From the NCBI RefSeq assembly GCF_029263665.1, contig NZ_JAJUFQ010000013.1, forward strand, positions 1 to 64,000: a stretch of DNA of 64,000 nucleotides. Direction: 5' to 3'. The stretch's first letter is position 1, and every line of letters begins with the position of its first letter. A model generated the notes under the pieces. It saw only the letters and a program-made list of their open reading frames with translations. It searched no databases and was not told the origin of the DNA. The stretch is from Halomonas sp. (lineage in GTDB: Bacteria; Pseudomonadota; Gammaproteobacteria; Pseudomonadales; Halomonadaceae). Below, piece by piece: positions 16,720-25,659 of the stretch. Made by a program: the position numbers and the translations under genes.

Positions 16720-18363
16720 TCAGGAAGGAAAGTCAGCCGCTTCATTATAGCGACACACAAAAGCTCGGCAGGCTCCACAATACACCCAGGCGTCAGGTGT
16801 CCCCGTGGTAGGGGCACGCAACTGTCGTTGACCACAATTCGGGCAGGGGGTTGGCAAGCAAGGGCCTTCTGGTAGCTCATGCAAGGAGTTACTGGGTTCA
16901 TCGATGGCCAATCTGGCACTACCAGAGAAGGTATCAACAAAGCGATATTCCCTTATATGGCTGCCATCGCCTTCATGACCGCTTGCACTGATTTCGTCCT
17001 GATCGAGCCAACCTCCCCGCGACAAGCCACGCAAGCAATTTCTCCCTGCATGCTTGGCTTCATAGAGTGCTCGGTCAACACGTAGCATTGCCATCTCCAG
17101 CTCTTCTGCTTCATCGAGCCAGATAGCCCCCATGCTGACAGTCACCCGGAGTGCCCTATCGCCAACCTGCATGGTCATCGATTCGACATTGCTCCTCAAG
17201 CGCTCAAGAATCTCGCGGGCATCAACCAGTTGGACATCCACCAGCATGACCACGAACTCTTCTCCACCAATACGCGCAATCTGATCATAAGGTCTGAGGC
17301 TCATACGACAGGTTTCCGAGAAAGACTGCAGCACCTTGTCGCCAGCGGCATGGCCATAGCAATCATTGAGCGCCTTGAAATGATCCAGATCGAGCATGGC
17401 CAGCACCACATGCTGTCCATGACGCATGGCCTGAGCTGCAGCGGCTTCCGCTGCATCATGAAAGGCACGCCGATTCATCACCCCAGTCAGCGCATCGGTA
17501 CTTACCAGTTTCTCAATCTGGCTCTCGTGCAGCTTGCGCTCCGTGATATCCAGCAGCAGGCCATCCCATGCAACAGCACCATCAGCAACGCGCTGGGGCA
17601 CTCCTCGTGCTTCAAACCAACACAGACTACTACCAGAATCGATGCACATTTCAAGCCGCCAAGGAGACATGGTAGACCCGGATTGAGCCAATTCGATGAA
17701 TAGCTTCAGACGCTGCTCCTCACTCATGCGGTTCAGCAATACGTCCGCATCTTTCCTTACTTCATCGGCGCACAGCAAAGTCTGCTCTTCAAAACCCGGC
17801 CCAAGGTAGTCGAAGGACAGAGCACCTTCGTGAGCTTGGCGCAAGCGAAAGACAATCCCTGGGATACGAGCCACATAGGATTCAATATCCTCTCGAGTGC
17901 TAATATTTTCAGGAGTTTCATTGTTCTCATGCAGGTACCGTTCAGCGAGGACCTGAGAGAATACTTCCGAGATGTCATGCAGCATGACCAGACAAGCAAG
18001 ACCGGCATCATAAAACGGTTGCACCACCACACTCATCTGGCACATACCGCCACCTCCTGTACGGCAGGTGACCAGTCCTTGCCAGGCGGAACCTTGACTG
18101 ATGCAATCACGAATCGCCCGAGCGAACACCGACGCCTCACCTTGCGCGGCAATCACTTCCGGGGATTTTTCCAGTAATAGCTGATCCGACAATGCCAGAC
18201 ACGACATTGCCTGAGGGTTGGTACAACGGATGAGTCCTTGATGATCAACGCCAAGCAACACACCTGGGAAGTGCTGAAACAGCATTTTCACAGTCGCTTG
18301 AGCACACTCTTTTTCTTGCTGACGTCGATGTTCCCCTAATCCCAACATGCCCTGAAGCCACAT
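16720..18363 (-). CDS. PAS-PAS-GGDEF diguanylate cyclase with C-terminal zinc-ribbon-like tail
   Basis: The 547-residue soluble protein has two PAS-like regions (about 25-130 and 150-270, including DITERK at the end of the second) and a GGDEF domain. The active-site loop is RIGGEEFVVML, a functional variant, and the domain begins STDALTGVMNRRAF. It should make cyclic di-GMP. After the cyclase, the last 100 residues contain CPNC and CGAC pairs 27 residues apart, a zinc-ribbon-like arrangement that is unusual here. The start ATG at 18363 has AGGGAG 6 bases upstream; an earlier in-frame start at 18390 lacks one. No membrane segment is seen. Confidence 0.88.
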   Translation of the reverse strand: MWLQGMLGLGEHRRQQEKECAQATVKMLFQHFPGVLLGVDHQGLIRCTNPQAMSCLALSDQLLLEKSPEVIAAQGEASVFARAIRDCISQGSAWQGLVTCRTGGGGMCQMSVVVQPFYDAGLACLVMLHDISEVFSQVLAERYLHENNETPENISTREDIESYVARIPGIVFRLRQAHEGALSFDYLGPGFEEQTLLCADEVRKDADVLLNRMSEEQRLKLFIELAQSGSTMSPWRLEMCIDSGSSLCWFEARGVPQRVADGAVAWDGLLLDITERKLHESQIEKLVSTDALTGVMNRRAFHDAAEAAAAQAMRHGQHVVLAMLDLDHFKALNDCYGHAAGDKVLQSFSETCRMSLRPYDQIARIGGEEFVVMLVDVQLVDAREILERLRSNVESMTMQVGDRALRVTVSMGAIWLDEAEELEMAMLRVDRALYEAKHAGRNCLRGLSRGGWLDQDEISASGHEGDGSHIREYRFVDTFSGSARLAIDEPSNSLHELPEGPCLPTPCPNCGQRQLRAPTTGTPDAWVYCGACRAFVCRYNEAADFPS

Positions 18364-18575
18364 GAGAGGCTCCCTGCACAATCTGCGCAACTAGTGTTTA
18401 TGGTTATTGTGTATACCTAGCTTAGGACACGCCATGGCGACTCGCTCAGACAGCTTCCTCATTTCCATGATCTAGGTTCAACGAGGAGCTAACGCTTGAA
18501 GAGGACATGGCGTGACAAGCTCTCTGATAGGCCCAATTTGCCTGACTTGGTTTTTCAGACTTGGAGGTTTCAGAA

Positions 18576-19253
18576 TCAGCTTTTTTCCTTCGGACTCAGT
18601 CGCTCACTCATCCAGGCACCTATGTCAGCGATCTGCTGGGGGCATACTGCATGAGCCATGGGATACTGGCGGTAGCTGGCGCCATAGCCCAATTGCTGCA
18701 GCTTCGCATGAGCCTCACGTCCAAGGGACTCGGGTACAACTGGGTCCATACTGCCATGATGCACCTCAATGGGCAGGCTCCGATTGGCCTCGTTGAGCAC
18801 AATGGAATCCACAGTGGCGAAGTAAGTCGACAGTGCCAGCAAGCCTCCCAGGGGACGTTCGAAGCTCAACGCGGCCTCGTAGGCAACGGCACCACCTTGA
18901 GAGAACCCCACCAGCAGAATGCGACGACTATCGATGCCCTCTTCGATCTGATCGCGAATCACCCCTTGGATACGTTCTGCAGAGCTACGCAGTTGAGCCT
19001 CGTCGACCCGACGGTTGAGGTTCATCTCAAGAATGTCATACCAGGCAGGCATGACCATGCCACCATTGACAGTGACGGGTAGACGCGGAGCATGGGGCAA
19101 GATGAAGCGCACCCTGGCGAAGTCCGGGCGTGGAAGCATAGGGACAATGGGTTCGAAATCCCGACCGTCAGCGCCCAATCCATGCAGGATGATCATGCAT
19201 GCATCAGCACGACCATCCAGAGGTTCAATGACCAGTTGGTCCTTGTCACTCAT
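18576..19253 (-). CDS. carboxylesterase / lysophospholipase-like alpha/beta hydrolase
   Basis: The 225-residue protein matches the phospholipase/carboxylesterase family. It has an oxyanion-hole segment HGLGADGRDFEPIV, the nucleophile elbow GFSQGGAV (serine near residue 115), an acid in MDPVVPE and the catalytic histidine in PMAHAVC. It is cytoplasmic, with no signal peptide. It hydrolyses short acyl esters in related bacteria; the physiological substrate is not known. It is transcribed alone, and a weak GAGAG precedes the ATG. Confidence 0.88.
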   Translation of the reverse strand: MSDKDQLVIEPLDGRADACMIILHGLGADGRDFEPIVPMLPRPDFARVRFILPHAPRLPVTVNGGMVMPAWYDILEMNLNRRVDEAQLRSSAERIQGVIRDQIEEGIDSRRILLVGFSQGGAVAYEAALSFERPLGGLLALSTYFATVDSIVLNEANRSLPIEVHHGSMDPVVPESLGREAHAKLQQLGYGASYRQYPMAHAVCPQQIADIGAWMSERLSPKEKS

Positions 19254-19438
19254 TCTTTTCTCTCTCAGCTAGTGCCATAAAGTGAGATGGCTTCACGTCA
19301 CGTCTCACATGATCGAAACAACAGTATCAGCATGACAACAACTGCTGTATAGCCGGGCCGTACCAATCATCCATACAGGACCATGAAGAAACGAGCCATG
19401 AAAAACCAGAAGTCATGGAATCAGAAATCCCAGAAATA

Positions 19439-19464
19439 CAAAAGGCCCGCCGAAGCGAGCCTTT
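19439..19464 (-). terminator. terminator after the first cold-shock gene
   Basis: AAAAGGC and GCCTTTT enclose a short CGC/GCG stem with a four-base loop. On the minus strand it ends in TTTTG, suiting the cold-shock gene that reads toward it. Confidence 0.75.
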
Positions 19465-19552
19465 TGATTTTCAAGCTATTCCATCAAGCATCGACACATA
19501 AGAATTGCTAGAGAAATATCAATCCGCTAGCAGTCGTGCCGATTTATCGAAT

Positions 19553-19759
19553 TTAGTCGATGAGCTTGATGTTGGAAGCCTGGAGGCCTTTCTTGCCCTG
19601 AGTGACGTCGAAGGAGACCTTCTGACCGTCCTGCAGAGACTTGAAGCCGTCCGCTTGAATTTCGGAGAAGTGAGCGAACAGGTCGTCACCGTTGTCGTCC
19701 GGAGAGATGAAACCGAAACCTTTAGCGTCATTGAACCACTTGACTGTACCAGTAGCCAT
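19553..19759 (-). CDS. CspA-family cold-shock protein
   Basis: The 68-residue protein is a single cold-shock domain with both RNA-binding motifs, KGFGFI and DLFAHF, and the typical start [10 protein letters not shown]. It would bind single-stranded RNA as a chaperone. The paralogue at 41191 differs at only a few positions. About 190 bases of leader lie upstream before the next gene, which in cspA relatives carries the thermoregulation, though no fold is assigned here. Confidence 0.96.
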   Translation of the reverse strand: MATGTVKWFNDAKGFGFISPDDNGDDLFAHFSEIQADGFKSLQDGQKVSFDVTQGKKGLQASNIKLID

Positions 19760-19951
19760 TTACGAATCCTCGTATCACTTTGAATTGCCGGGAAATACCC
19801 GAGTAGCAGTGGGTAAAACAAGAAACCTTTCCCGGGAAACCGATGCAAGAGCTTCGATGACCACTGAGATGTTCAACTTGCCAACCAACTGCGACCAGCA
19901 TGCGCTGTCCTGGCGCCTACGTCAACATATTTGCTCACCATGACATAGACA

Positions 19952-21724
19952 TTACACTCCTCGCTTGATCCAAACCGCCGCTTTTTCAGCAATCATCAGC
20001 GTTGGCGAATTCGTATTTCCGGATACGATGGTCGGCATCACACTAGCATCCACCACTCTCAGACCACTGACCCCATGGACCCGCAAGTGAGAGTCTACCA
20101 CGGCCATAGGGTCTTCTCTCCTGCCCATGACCGCAGTGCCTACAGGATGAAAAATCGTGGTGCCAATGTCTCCCGCGACCCTGGCAAGCTCCTCGTCACT
20201 CTGAAAATCCGTTCCGGGTTTCATCTCCTGAGGAGAGTAGTGTGCGAATGCCGCCTGCTGCACGATGCGCCGGACCACTCGCAATGAGTCCGCAGCCACC
20301 TTGCGATCTTCCTTCGTTGATAGATAGTTCGGTGCAATTTTCGGAGCTTGGGAAGGGTCGGTGCTCTGAATTCGGACCGAGCCCCGGCTGGTAGGGTTGA
20401 GATTGCACACACTGGCAGTGATGGCGGGGAAATCATGCAGAGGTTGCCCGAACGCTTCCAGGCTCAGGGGTTGAACATGAAATTCCAGATTGGGCCATGG
20501 CTGATCCTCACTGCTACGCGTAAATATTCCCAGTTGTGAAGGCGCCATGCTCATGGGCCCTGTGCGCTTGACCAGATAGTCCCAGGCAATGCGCATCTTG
20601 CCCCAGACAGAGTTGGCCATGGTATTGAGAGTCTTCGCATCACTGAGTCGATAGACTGCACGCAACTGCAGATGGTCCTGCAGGTTTTCCCCGACACCGG
20701 GAGCCTCCTTGAGCACCGGAATTTCGTACTGCTCAAGCAGTTTCCGGGGGCCTATTCCGGATAGTTGCAACAACTGGGGCGAACCAATGGCACCCGCGCT
20801 CAGCACAACTTCGCGGTTGGCACGTATCGCCCTAGTCTTGCCGGCATGCCGCACACGGACCCCCCTACATCGGAGCTGTTGATCACTCTCTGGGTCATCT
20901 GCTTTCCTGGTATCTGACGCATCCCCTGATGTCGTCTCAAACAACAGTCTTTCCACCATGCTGGAATGCCATAGAGTCAGATTGGGTCGTGCAAGTGCAT
21001 CCCGTAGAAAGGCCTTGGCAGTATTCCAGCGCCAACCTGAACGCTGATTGACTTCAAAGTAGTCGACCCCTTCATTATCGCCGCGATTGAAATCCTCTGT
21101 TGCTGGAACACCAGCTTCCTGTGCCGCTGCAGCGAAATCATCCAGTACTTGCCAGGAAAAACGCTGACGCTCGATACGCCACTCCCCGCCATGGCCATGA
21201 AAGCGCTGGTGCTCGACATCACCATCGGCACCAGGGTCGAGCCGATAGTGATCTTCATGACGCTTGAAATCTTCCAGGCATGCCTCCCAGCGCCACACGG
21301 GATCTCCGGTCATTTCTGCCCAATGATCATAGTCACGCGCCTGTCCACGCATGTAGATCATGCCATTTATGCTGGAACAGCCACCCAGAGTGCGACCACG
21401 CGGGTACAACAGTGAACGACCATTGAGCCCCGGTGTCGGAACAGTGCGGAAACGCCAGTCTGTGCGTGGGTTATCGATGCAGTATAAATATCCCACCGGG
21501 ATATGAATCCAGGGATAGTTGTCTCGTCCCCCGGCTTCTATGAGCAGCACCGAGGTATGGGGGTCCTCGGACAGACGCTTGGCCAACAGGCAACCGGCAC
21601 TTCCAGCACCGATGATGATGTAATCGAAAATCACGCCATCAAAACTGTTTTCATCAAGGCTGTTTTCATTAAAGCTGTTTTCACTAAAACAAGGCGTAGC
21701 GGGGTTGTCTGGCGATACCGTCAT
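19952..21724 (-). CDS. GMC family FAD oxidoreductase, choline dehydrogenase-like
   Basis: The 590-residue protein has the FAD motif YIIIGAGSAGCLLAKRL near residue 36, the GMC signatures GGCSSINGMIYMRGQ and GAIGSPQLLQLSGIG, and the C-terminal catalytic region with FHPVGTAVMG and VVDASVMPTIVSGNTN. The family oxidises alcohols such as choline. The substrate here cannot be told, and no betaine-pathway neighbour is present. The N-terminus is extended by about 30 residues that include three ENSxx repeats (13-28). It is divergent from the glutamate-synthase-like gene, with 62 bases between the start codons. Confidence 0.85.
   Translation of the reverse strand: MTVSPDNPATPCFSENSFNENSLDENSFDGVIFDYIIIGAGSAGCLLAKRLSEDPHTSVLLIEAGGRDNYPWIHIPVGYLYCIDNPRTDWRFRTVPTPGLNGRSLLYPRGRTLGGCSSINGMIYMRGQARDYDHWAEMTGDPVWRWEACLEDFKRHEDHYRLDPGADGDVEHQRFHGHGGEWRIERQRFSWQVLDDFAAAAQEAGVPATEDFNRGDNEGVDYFEVNQRSGWRWNTAKAFLRDALARPNLTLWHSSMVERLLFETTSGDASDTRKADDPESDQQLRCRGVRVRHAGKTRAIRANREVVLSAGAIGSPQLLQLSGIGPRKLLEQYEIPVLKEAPGVGENLQDHLQLRAVYRLSDAKTLNTMANSVWGKMRIAWDYLVKRTGPMSMAPSQLGIFTRSSEDQPWPNLEFHVQPLSLEAFGQPLHDFPAITASVCNLNPTSRGSVRIQSTDPSQAPKIAPNYLSTKEDRKVAADSLRVVRRIVQQAAFAHYSPQEMKPGTDFQSDEELARVAGDIGTTIFHPVGTAVMGRREDPMAVVDSHLRVHGVSGLRVVDASVMPTIVSGNTNSPTLMIAEKAAVWIKRGV
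21642..21686. repeat. 3 x 15-bp tandem array at the 5' end of the GMC gene
   Basis: Units at 21642, 21657 and 21672 share A-(A/G)CTGTTTTCA-(C/T)A. On the coding strand they give repeated ENSFN/ENSLD/ENSFD, placed between the start codon and the FAD-binding domain. Confidence 0.93.
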
Positions 21725-21786
21725 GGGCTTGTGGCTCCGTTATGCTTATATTCGGACCGTCTCAGAACATATATCAGGAGACTTGG

Positions 21787-23439
21787 ATGTCTGCCTTACC
21801 TATTCTCAGCGCATTCCCTGTTCGATATAGCGCTTATGCGCTGAGCATCGCAGGAACTGTCGTCAGTCTTGTCGGGCTTGGCTTCTCAGCGTGGTGGTGG
21901 TTGGGAGTCGTGATATTCGGTGGACTTGCCATTCTCGGCACCTTTGACATCCGGCAACGCAAACGCACGGTAAGCCGCAACTATCCGATTCTTGCTCATA
22001 TGCGCTACTTCCTGGAGTCCATTGGTCCAGAGTTCCGCCAGTACTTCATCGAAGCCGACACTGACGAAGTGCCCTTTTCCCGGGAGCAGCGCAACCTGGT
22101 CTACAACCGGGCCAAGAATACCGTCGACAAGAAACCGTTTGGCTCCTTGCGTGACATGAATCAGCCAGGTTACGAGTGGATGAGCCCATCCTTGACTCCA
22201 ACGCACATCGAGGATCACGACTTCCGCATCAGGGTAGGTGAAGATCGCGCCAGACCCTATGACGTCAGCGTGGTGAACATCTCGGCGATGAGCTTCGGTG
22301 CCCTGTCTCCCAACGCCATCAGTGCTCTGAATGAAGGAGCAAAGCGAGGGGGCTTCTATCACACCACAGGGGAAGGTTCGATTTCCCCCTACCACCTGCG
22401 TGGTGGTGACCTGGTCTGGCAACTGGGCTCTGGCTATTTCGGCTGTCGTCGCGAAGATGGTGGCTTTGATCCCGAAAAATTCCGCATCAATGCCCAGCGG
22501 GATGAAGTCAAGATGATCGAGATCAAACTGTCCCAAGGAGCCAAGCCGGGCCACGGTGGCATCCTGCCGGCCGCCAAGGTGACAGCGGAAATTGCCACGA
22601 CGCGTGGTGTCCCGATGGGGCATGATGTCGTATCACCATCCTCTCACTCGGAATTTTCCACTCCACGAGAGATGATCGCTTTCATCCAGACCCTGCGAGA
22701 ACTTTCTGGTGGAAAACCCGTCGGGGTCAAGTTGGCCATTGGCCATCCCTGGGAGTGGTTCGCCATGGTCAAGGCAATGCGGGAATGCAATGACCATCCA
22801 GACTACATCATCGTCGACGGCGGCCAGGGAGGTACGGGGGCTGCCCCGCTGGAGTTCATCAACCGACTTGGCATGCCCCTCAACGATGCACTCAACCTGG
22901 TGCATAACACTCTGGTAGGCGCAGGATTGCGCAAGCACATCCGCATTGGTGCCAGCGGCAAGATCATCAGCGCTTTCGATATCTGCCGCACCTTGGCTCT
23001 GGGCGCAGATTGGGTCAACATGGCACGTGGCTTCATGTTTTCACTGGGCTGTATCCAGGCCCAGAGCTGCCATAATGACCGCTGCCCAAGTGGCGTAGCC
23101 ACCCAGGACACCACCCGTAGCAGCCGTCTGGATATCGAGGACAAGGCATCACGCGTGTACAACTTCCATACCAACACCTTGCATGCCCTGCGCGAGTTGC
23201 TCGAAGCAGCAGGCCTGACCCATCCTGGCGAACTCGGTCCTGAACACATTATCCGTCGCCTTGAAGATGGTCATGCCCGCCCCTATATCAGTCTGCTCAA
23301 CCTGCTGGAACCCGACGAACTGCTCAATGGTGGAGCCAAGGATCATCCCCTCTACAATGAGTTCTGGGATATCGCCAGCGCTGATCGTTTTGATGCCCCC
23401 ACCGCCTTGATTCGTCTGAGGGAGACGAAACTGAAGTGA
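21787..23439 (+). CDS. FMN-binding glutamate synthase-like protein
   Basis: The 550-residue protein has two N-terminal membrane segments (about 15-55) and then the FMN/Fe-S domain of the glutamate synthase large subunit (MSFGALSPNAISALN; TTGEGSISPYH; KPGHGGILPAAKV; VDGGQGGTGAAP; CHNDRCPSGVATQD). The glutaminase domain is absent. Stand-alone membrane-linked forms exist, but their reaction is not established. The ATG chosen has AGGAGA 6 bases upstream; an earlier in-frame start at 21742 lacks one. The next gene starts on GTG overlapping its stop (GTGA), so the pair is translationally coupled. Confidence 0.85.
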   Translation: MSALPILSAFPVRYSAYALSIAGTVVSLVGLGFSAWWWLGVVIFGGLAILGTFDIRQRKRTVSRNYPILAHMRYFLESIGPEFRQYFIEADTDEVPFSREQRNLVYNRAKNTVDKKPFGSLRDMNQPGYEWMSPSLTPTHIEDHDFRIRVGEDRARPYDVSVVNISAMSFGALSPNAISALNEGAKRGGFYHTTGEGSISPYHLRGGDLVWQLGSGYFGCRREDGGFDPEKFRINAQRDEVKMIEIKLSQGAKPGHGGILPAAKVTAEIATTRGVPMGHDVVSPSSHSEFSTPREMIAFIQTLRELSGGKPVGVKLAIGHPWEWFAMVKAMRECNDHPDYIIVDGGQGGTGAAPLEFINRLGMPLNDALNLVHNTLVGAGLRKHIRIGASGKIISAFDICRTLALGADWVNMARGFMFSLGCIQAQSCHNDRCPSGVATQDTTRSSRLDIEDKASRVYNFHTNTLHALRELLEAAGLTHPGELGPEHIIRRLEDGHARPYISLLNLLEPDELLNGGAKDHPLYNEFWDIASADRFDAPTALIRLRETKLK

Positions 23440-25502
23440 TATCAACACAGACCCAGGAACCCCAGTCGAACACTTCCACAGCCCATATCTCCCCGTCAGA
23501 CAACGACCTGCCAGATGTTCTGGCGGGCCCGATTCTCCGCCGCCTGAACAGTGAGCGGTTATGCCTGTGGCTGGTCACCAGCCAACGGATGGAGATGAGC
23601 CTGGAGATTGGCCCGCAAGGCGATCCCATGCAGCAGCTGGTACTGGGCGATGACCACTGCCGTGTACTTCCCTTGGGTCGCTATGCCTACCTCTCTCTGA
23701 TCGAGGTGGAATTGGAAGACCCGCTGCCCCAGGATCGGTACATCGAATACGATCTCAGGTTGCGCGGCCTGGAGGGAGTCGACAAAGAGGGAGGAGACAA
23801 AGGGGGAATCGCCGATTGGGCACCGCACCTTTGCTACCCGGGACAACCACGTCCCGCCTTCGTGATTACCGCCCAGCAACGCAGGCTGTTGCATGGATCC
23901 TGCCGTAAACCCCATTACCAGGGTCCCGACGGCCTCGCGCATGTGGATGGCTGGCTGGAAAGGCACCTTGATACTCCAGACGCCAGGCCCCGCTGGCTAT
24001 TGCTTACCGGCGATCAGGTCTATGCCGATGATGTCGCTGGTCCCATGCTGGCCGCCATCCACGCTCTGATCCGACGCCTGGGACTGTTTGATGAGGAGCT
24101 GGACGGCGCAACCATTACCAATAGCCAGGAACTCTACGCCGACCAGCAAAGCTATTACCGACGCCAACACCTGCTCCCTGATGCTGAAGGCGTGCGCAAG
24201 AGCTTTTTCAGTGGTGTGCGCAAGCCCGTATTCACTTCGGACCATGCTGGCAACCACCTGATCACCTTCGCTGAAGTCATTGCCATGTACTTGCTGGTGT
24301 GGTCCCCCACGCCCTGGCGCCTGGTGGACATAAAGCGCCCAGCATTGGATGACGATCACCGCGACACGTTCGAACGAGAACGCAAGATCATCGACAGTTT
24401 TGCAGCGTCCCTGCCCCAGGTGGCCCGCGTGATGGCGCAGTTGCCCAGCCTGATGATCTTCGACGACCACGACATCACCGACGACTGGAATCTGACAGCC
24501 GACTGGGAAGCCACGGCTTATGGGCACCCATTTTCCAAGCGCATCATCGGCAATGCCCTGCTCGGCTACCTGCTTTGCCAGGGATGGGGCAATGCCCCCG
24601 ACAAGCTGGCTGATCCCCTGGCGGAGGTTGCTCATCTGCTGAACGATGCCAAGGAACATTCAGATGGCACGAGCTTCTCGGATAGCACGCATTCTGGGTC
24701 TGAGGGCGGCTCAGCGCACACTAGCGAACATGCTGCCGGTTGGCTGAACGCAGCAATGCAGGACACGGTGATCCAGCACCTGCTGAAGTTCGAAGGTTGG
24801 GAATATGAGGTATCAGGCACTCCCAAGCTGGTCGTGCTGGATACTCGCACTCGGCGCTGGAGGAGTGAACGCAATCCGAAACGCCCCTCTGGTCTGCTGG
24901 ACTGGGAGGCCTTGTCCGACTTCCAGCAACAGTTGCTTGATTCACCTTCCGTGGTGATTGTCTCTCCTGCCCCCATGTTCGGTGTCAAGCTGATTGAAGT
25001 CATTCAGTCCCTGTTCACTTTTGCCGGCAAGCCACTGATGGTCGATGCCGAGAACTGGATGGCCCACCGCGGTGCCGCCAGCGTGATGCTCAACATCTTC
25101 CGGCACTCGCGCACGCCTGGACACTACGTTGTCCTGTCGGGAGACGTGCACTACTCCTTCGTCTACGATATCCGCATTCGTCATCGCCATGGTGGCCCAA
25201 GACTGTGGCAGGTCACTTCCAGCGGGCTCAAGAACAGCTTCCCCGACACCTTGCTGGATGTACTGGACCGCCTCAATCGCTGGCTGTTTTCACCACGCTC
25301 ACCCATGAACTGGTTCACCAAGCGTCGCCCCATGGCCATTCGCCCCAGGGACCCAGACCGCGCCAAAGCAGGCGAGCGCCTGTGGAATGGCCCAGGCATT
25401 GGCCTGATCGAGCTGGCCGAAGATGGCAGTCCTGCAGAGATCCGTCAGTTGGATGCGCGAGGCTTCGAGGTGATCTTCCCTCAACCACACCAACATGACT
25501 GA
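23436..25502 (+). CDS. PhoD-like phosphatase / metallophosphoesterase
   Basis: The 688-residue protein contains the metal-binding signatures of the PhoD family: LLLTGDQVYADDV (about 190), MIFDDHDITDDW (about 340) and VVLSGDVHYSFVYD (about 565). It has no signal peptide, unlike secreted alkaline phosphatase D, so it may work in the cytoplasm. Substrate unknown. It starts with GTG overlapping the stop of the glutamate-synthase-like gene. The functional link between the two is not obvious, but the overlap argues for co-expression. Residues about 400-430 form a Ser/Glu-rich loop that interrupts the phosphatase domain. Confidence 0.82.
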   Translation: MISTQTQEPQSNTSTAHISPSDNDLPDVLAGPILRRLNSERLCLWLVTSQRMEMSLEIGPQGDPMQQLVLGDDHCRVLPLGRYAYLSLIEVELEDPLPQDRYIEYDLRLRGLEGVDKEGGDKGGIADWAPHLCYPGQPRPAFVITAQQRRLLHGSCRKPHYQGPDGLAHVDGWLERHLDTPDARPRWLLLTGDQVYADDVAGPMLAAIHALIRRLGLFDEELDGATITNSQELYADQQSYYRRQHLLPDAEGVRKSFFSGVRKPVFTSDHAGNHLITFAEVIAMYLLVWSPTPWRLVDIKRPALDDDHRDTFERERKIIDSFAASLPQVARVMAQLPSLMIFDDHDITDDWNLTADWEATAYGHPFSKRIIGNALLGYLLCQGWGNAPDKLADPLAEVAHLLNDAKEHSDGTSFSDSTHSGSEGGSAHTSEHAAGWLNAAMQDTVIQHLLKFEGWEYEVSGTPKLVVLDTRTRRWRSERNPKRPSGLLDWEALSDFQQQLLDSPSVVIVSPAPMFGVKLIEVIQSLFTFAGKPLMVDAENWMAHRGAASVMLNIFRHSRTPGHYVVLSGDVHYSFVYDIRIRHRHGGPRLWQVTSSGLKNSFPDTLLDVLDRLNRWLFSPRSPMNWFTKRRPMAIRPRDPDRAKAGERLWNGPGIGLIELAEDGSPAEIRQLDARGFEVIFPQPHQHD

Positions 25503-25659
25503 TCAAGCGGGATCTGCGGCCCCCGGCTCTATCACCAACCGGTAACAAAGCAGGTCGCAAAGCTGATAGCCCCACTGTGCTGACTAATGCATTATGGAAG
25601 GCCGAATCACGTCGGCGATCCCGACGATTTCAGTCAATCATGGTCATGGAAGCACCCAG

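Noticed and set aside
18427..18515. Inverted ACGCCATG / CATGGCGT pair upstream of the cyclase gene
   Set aside because: Eight bases only, about 75 bases apart, with no supporting element; chance is enough.
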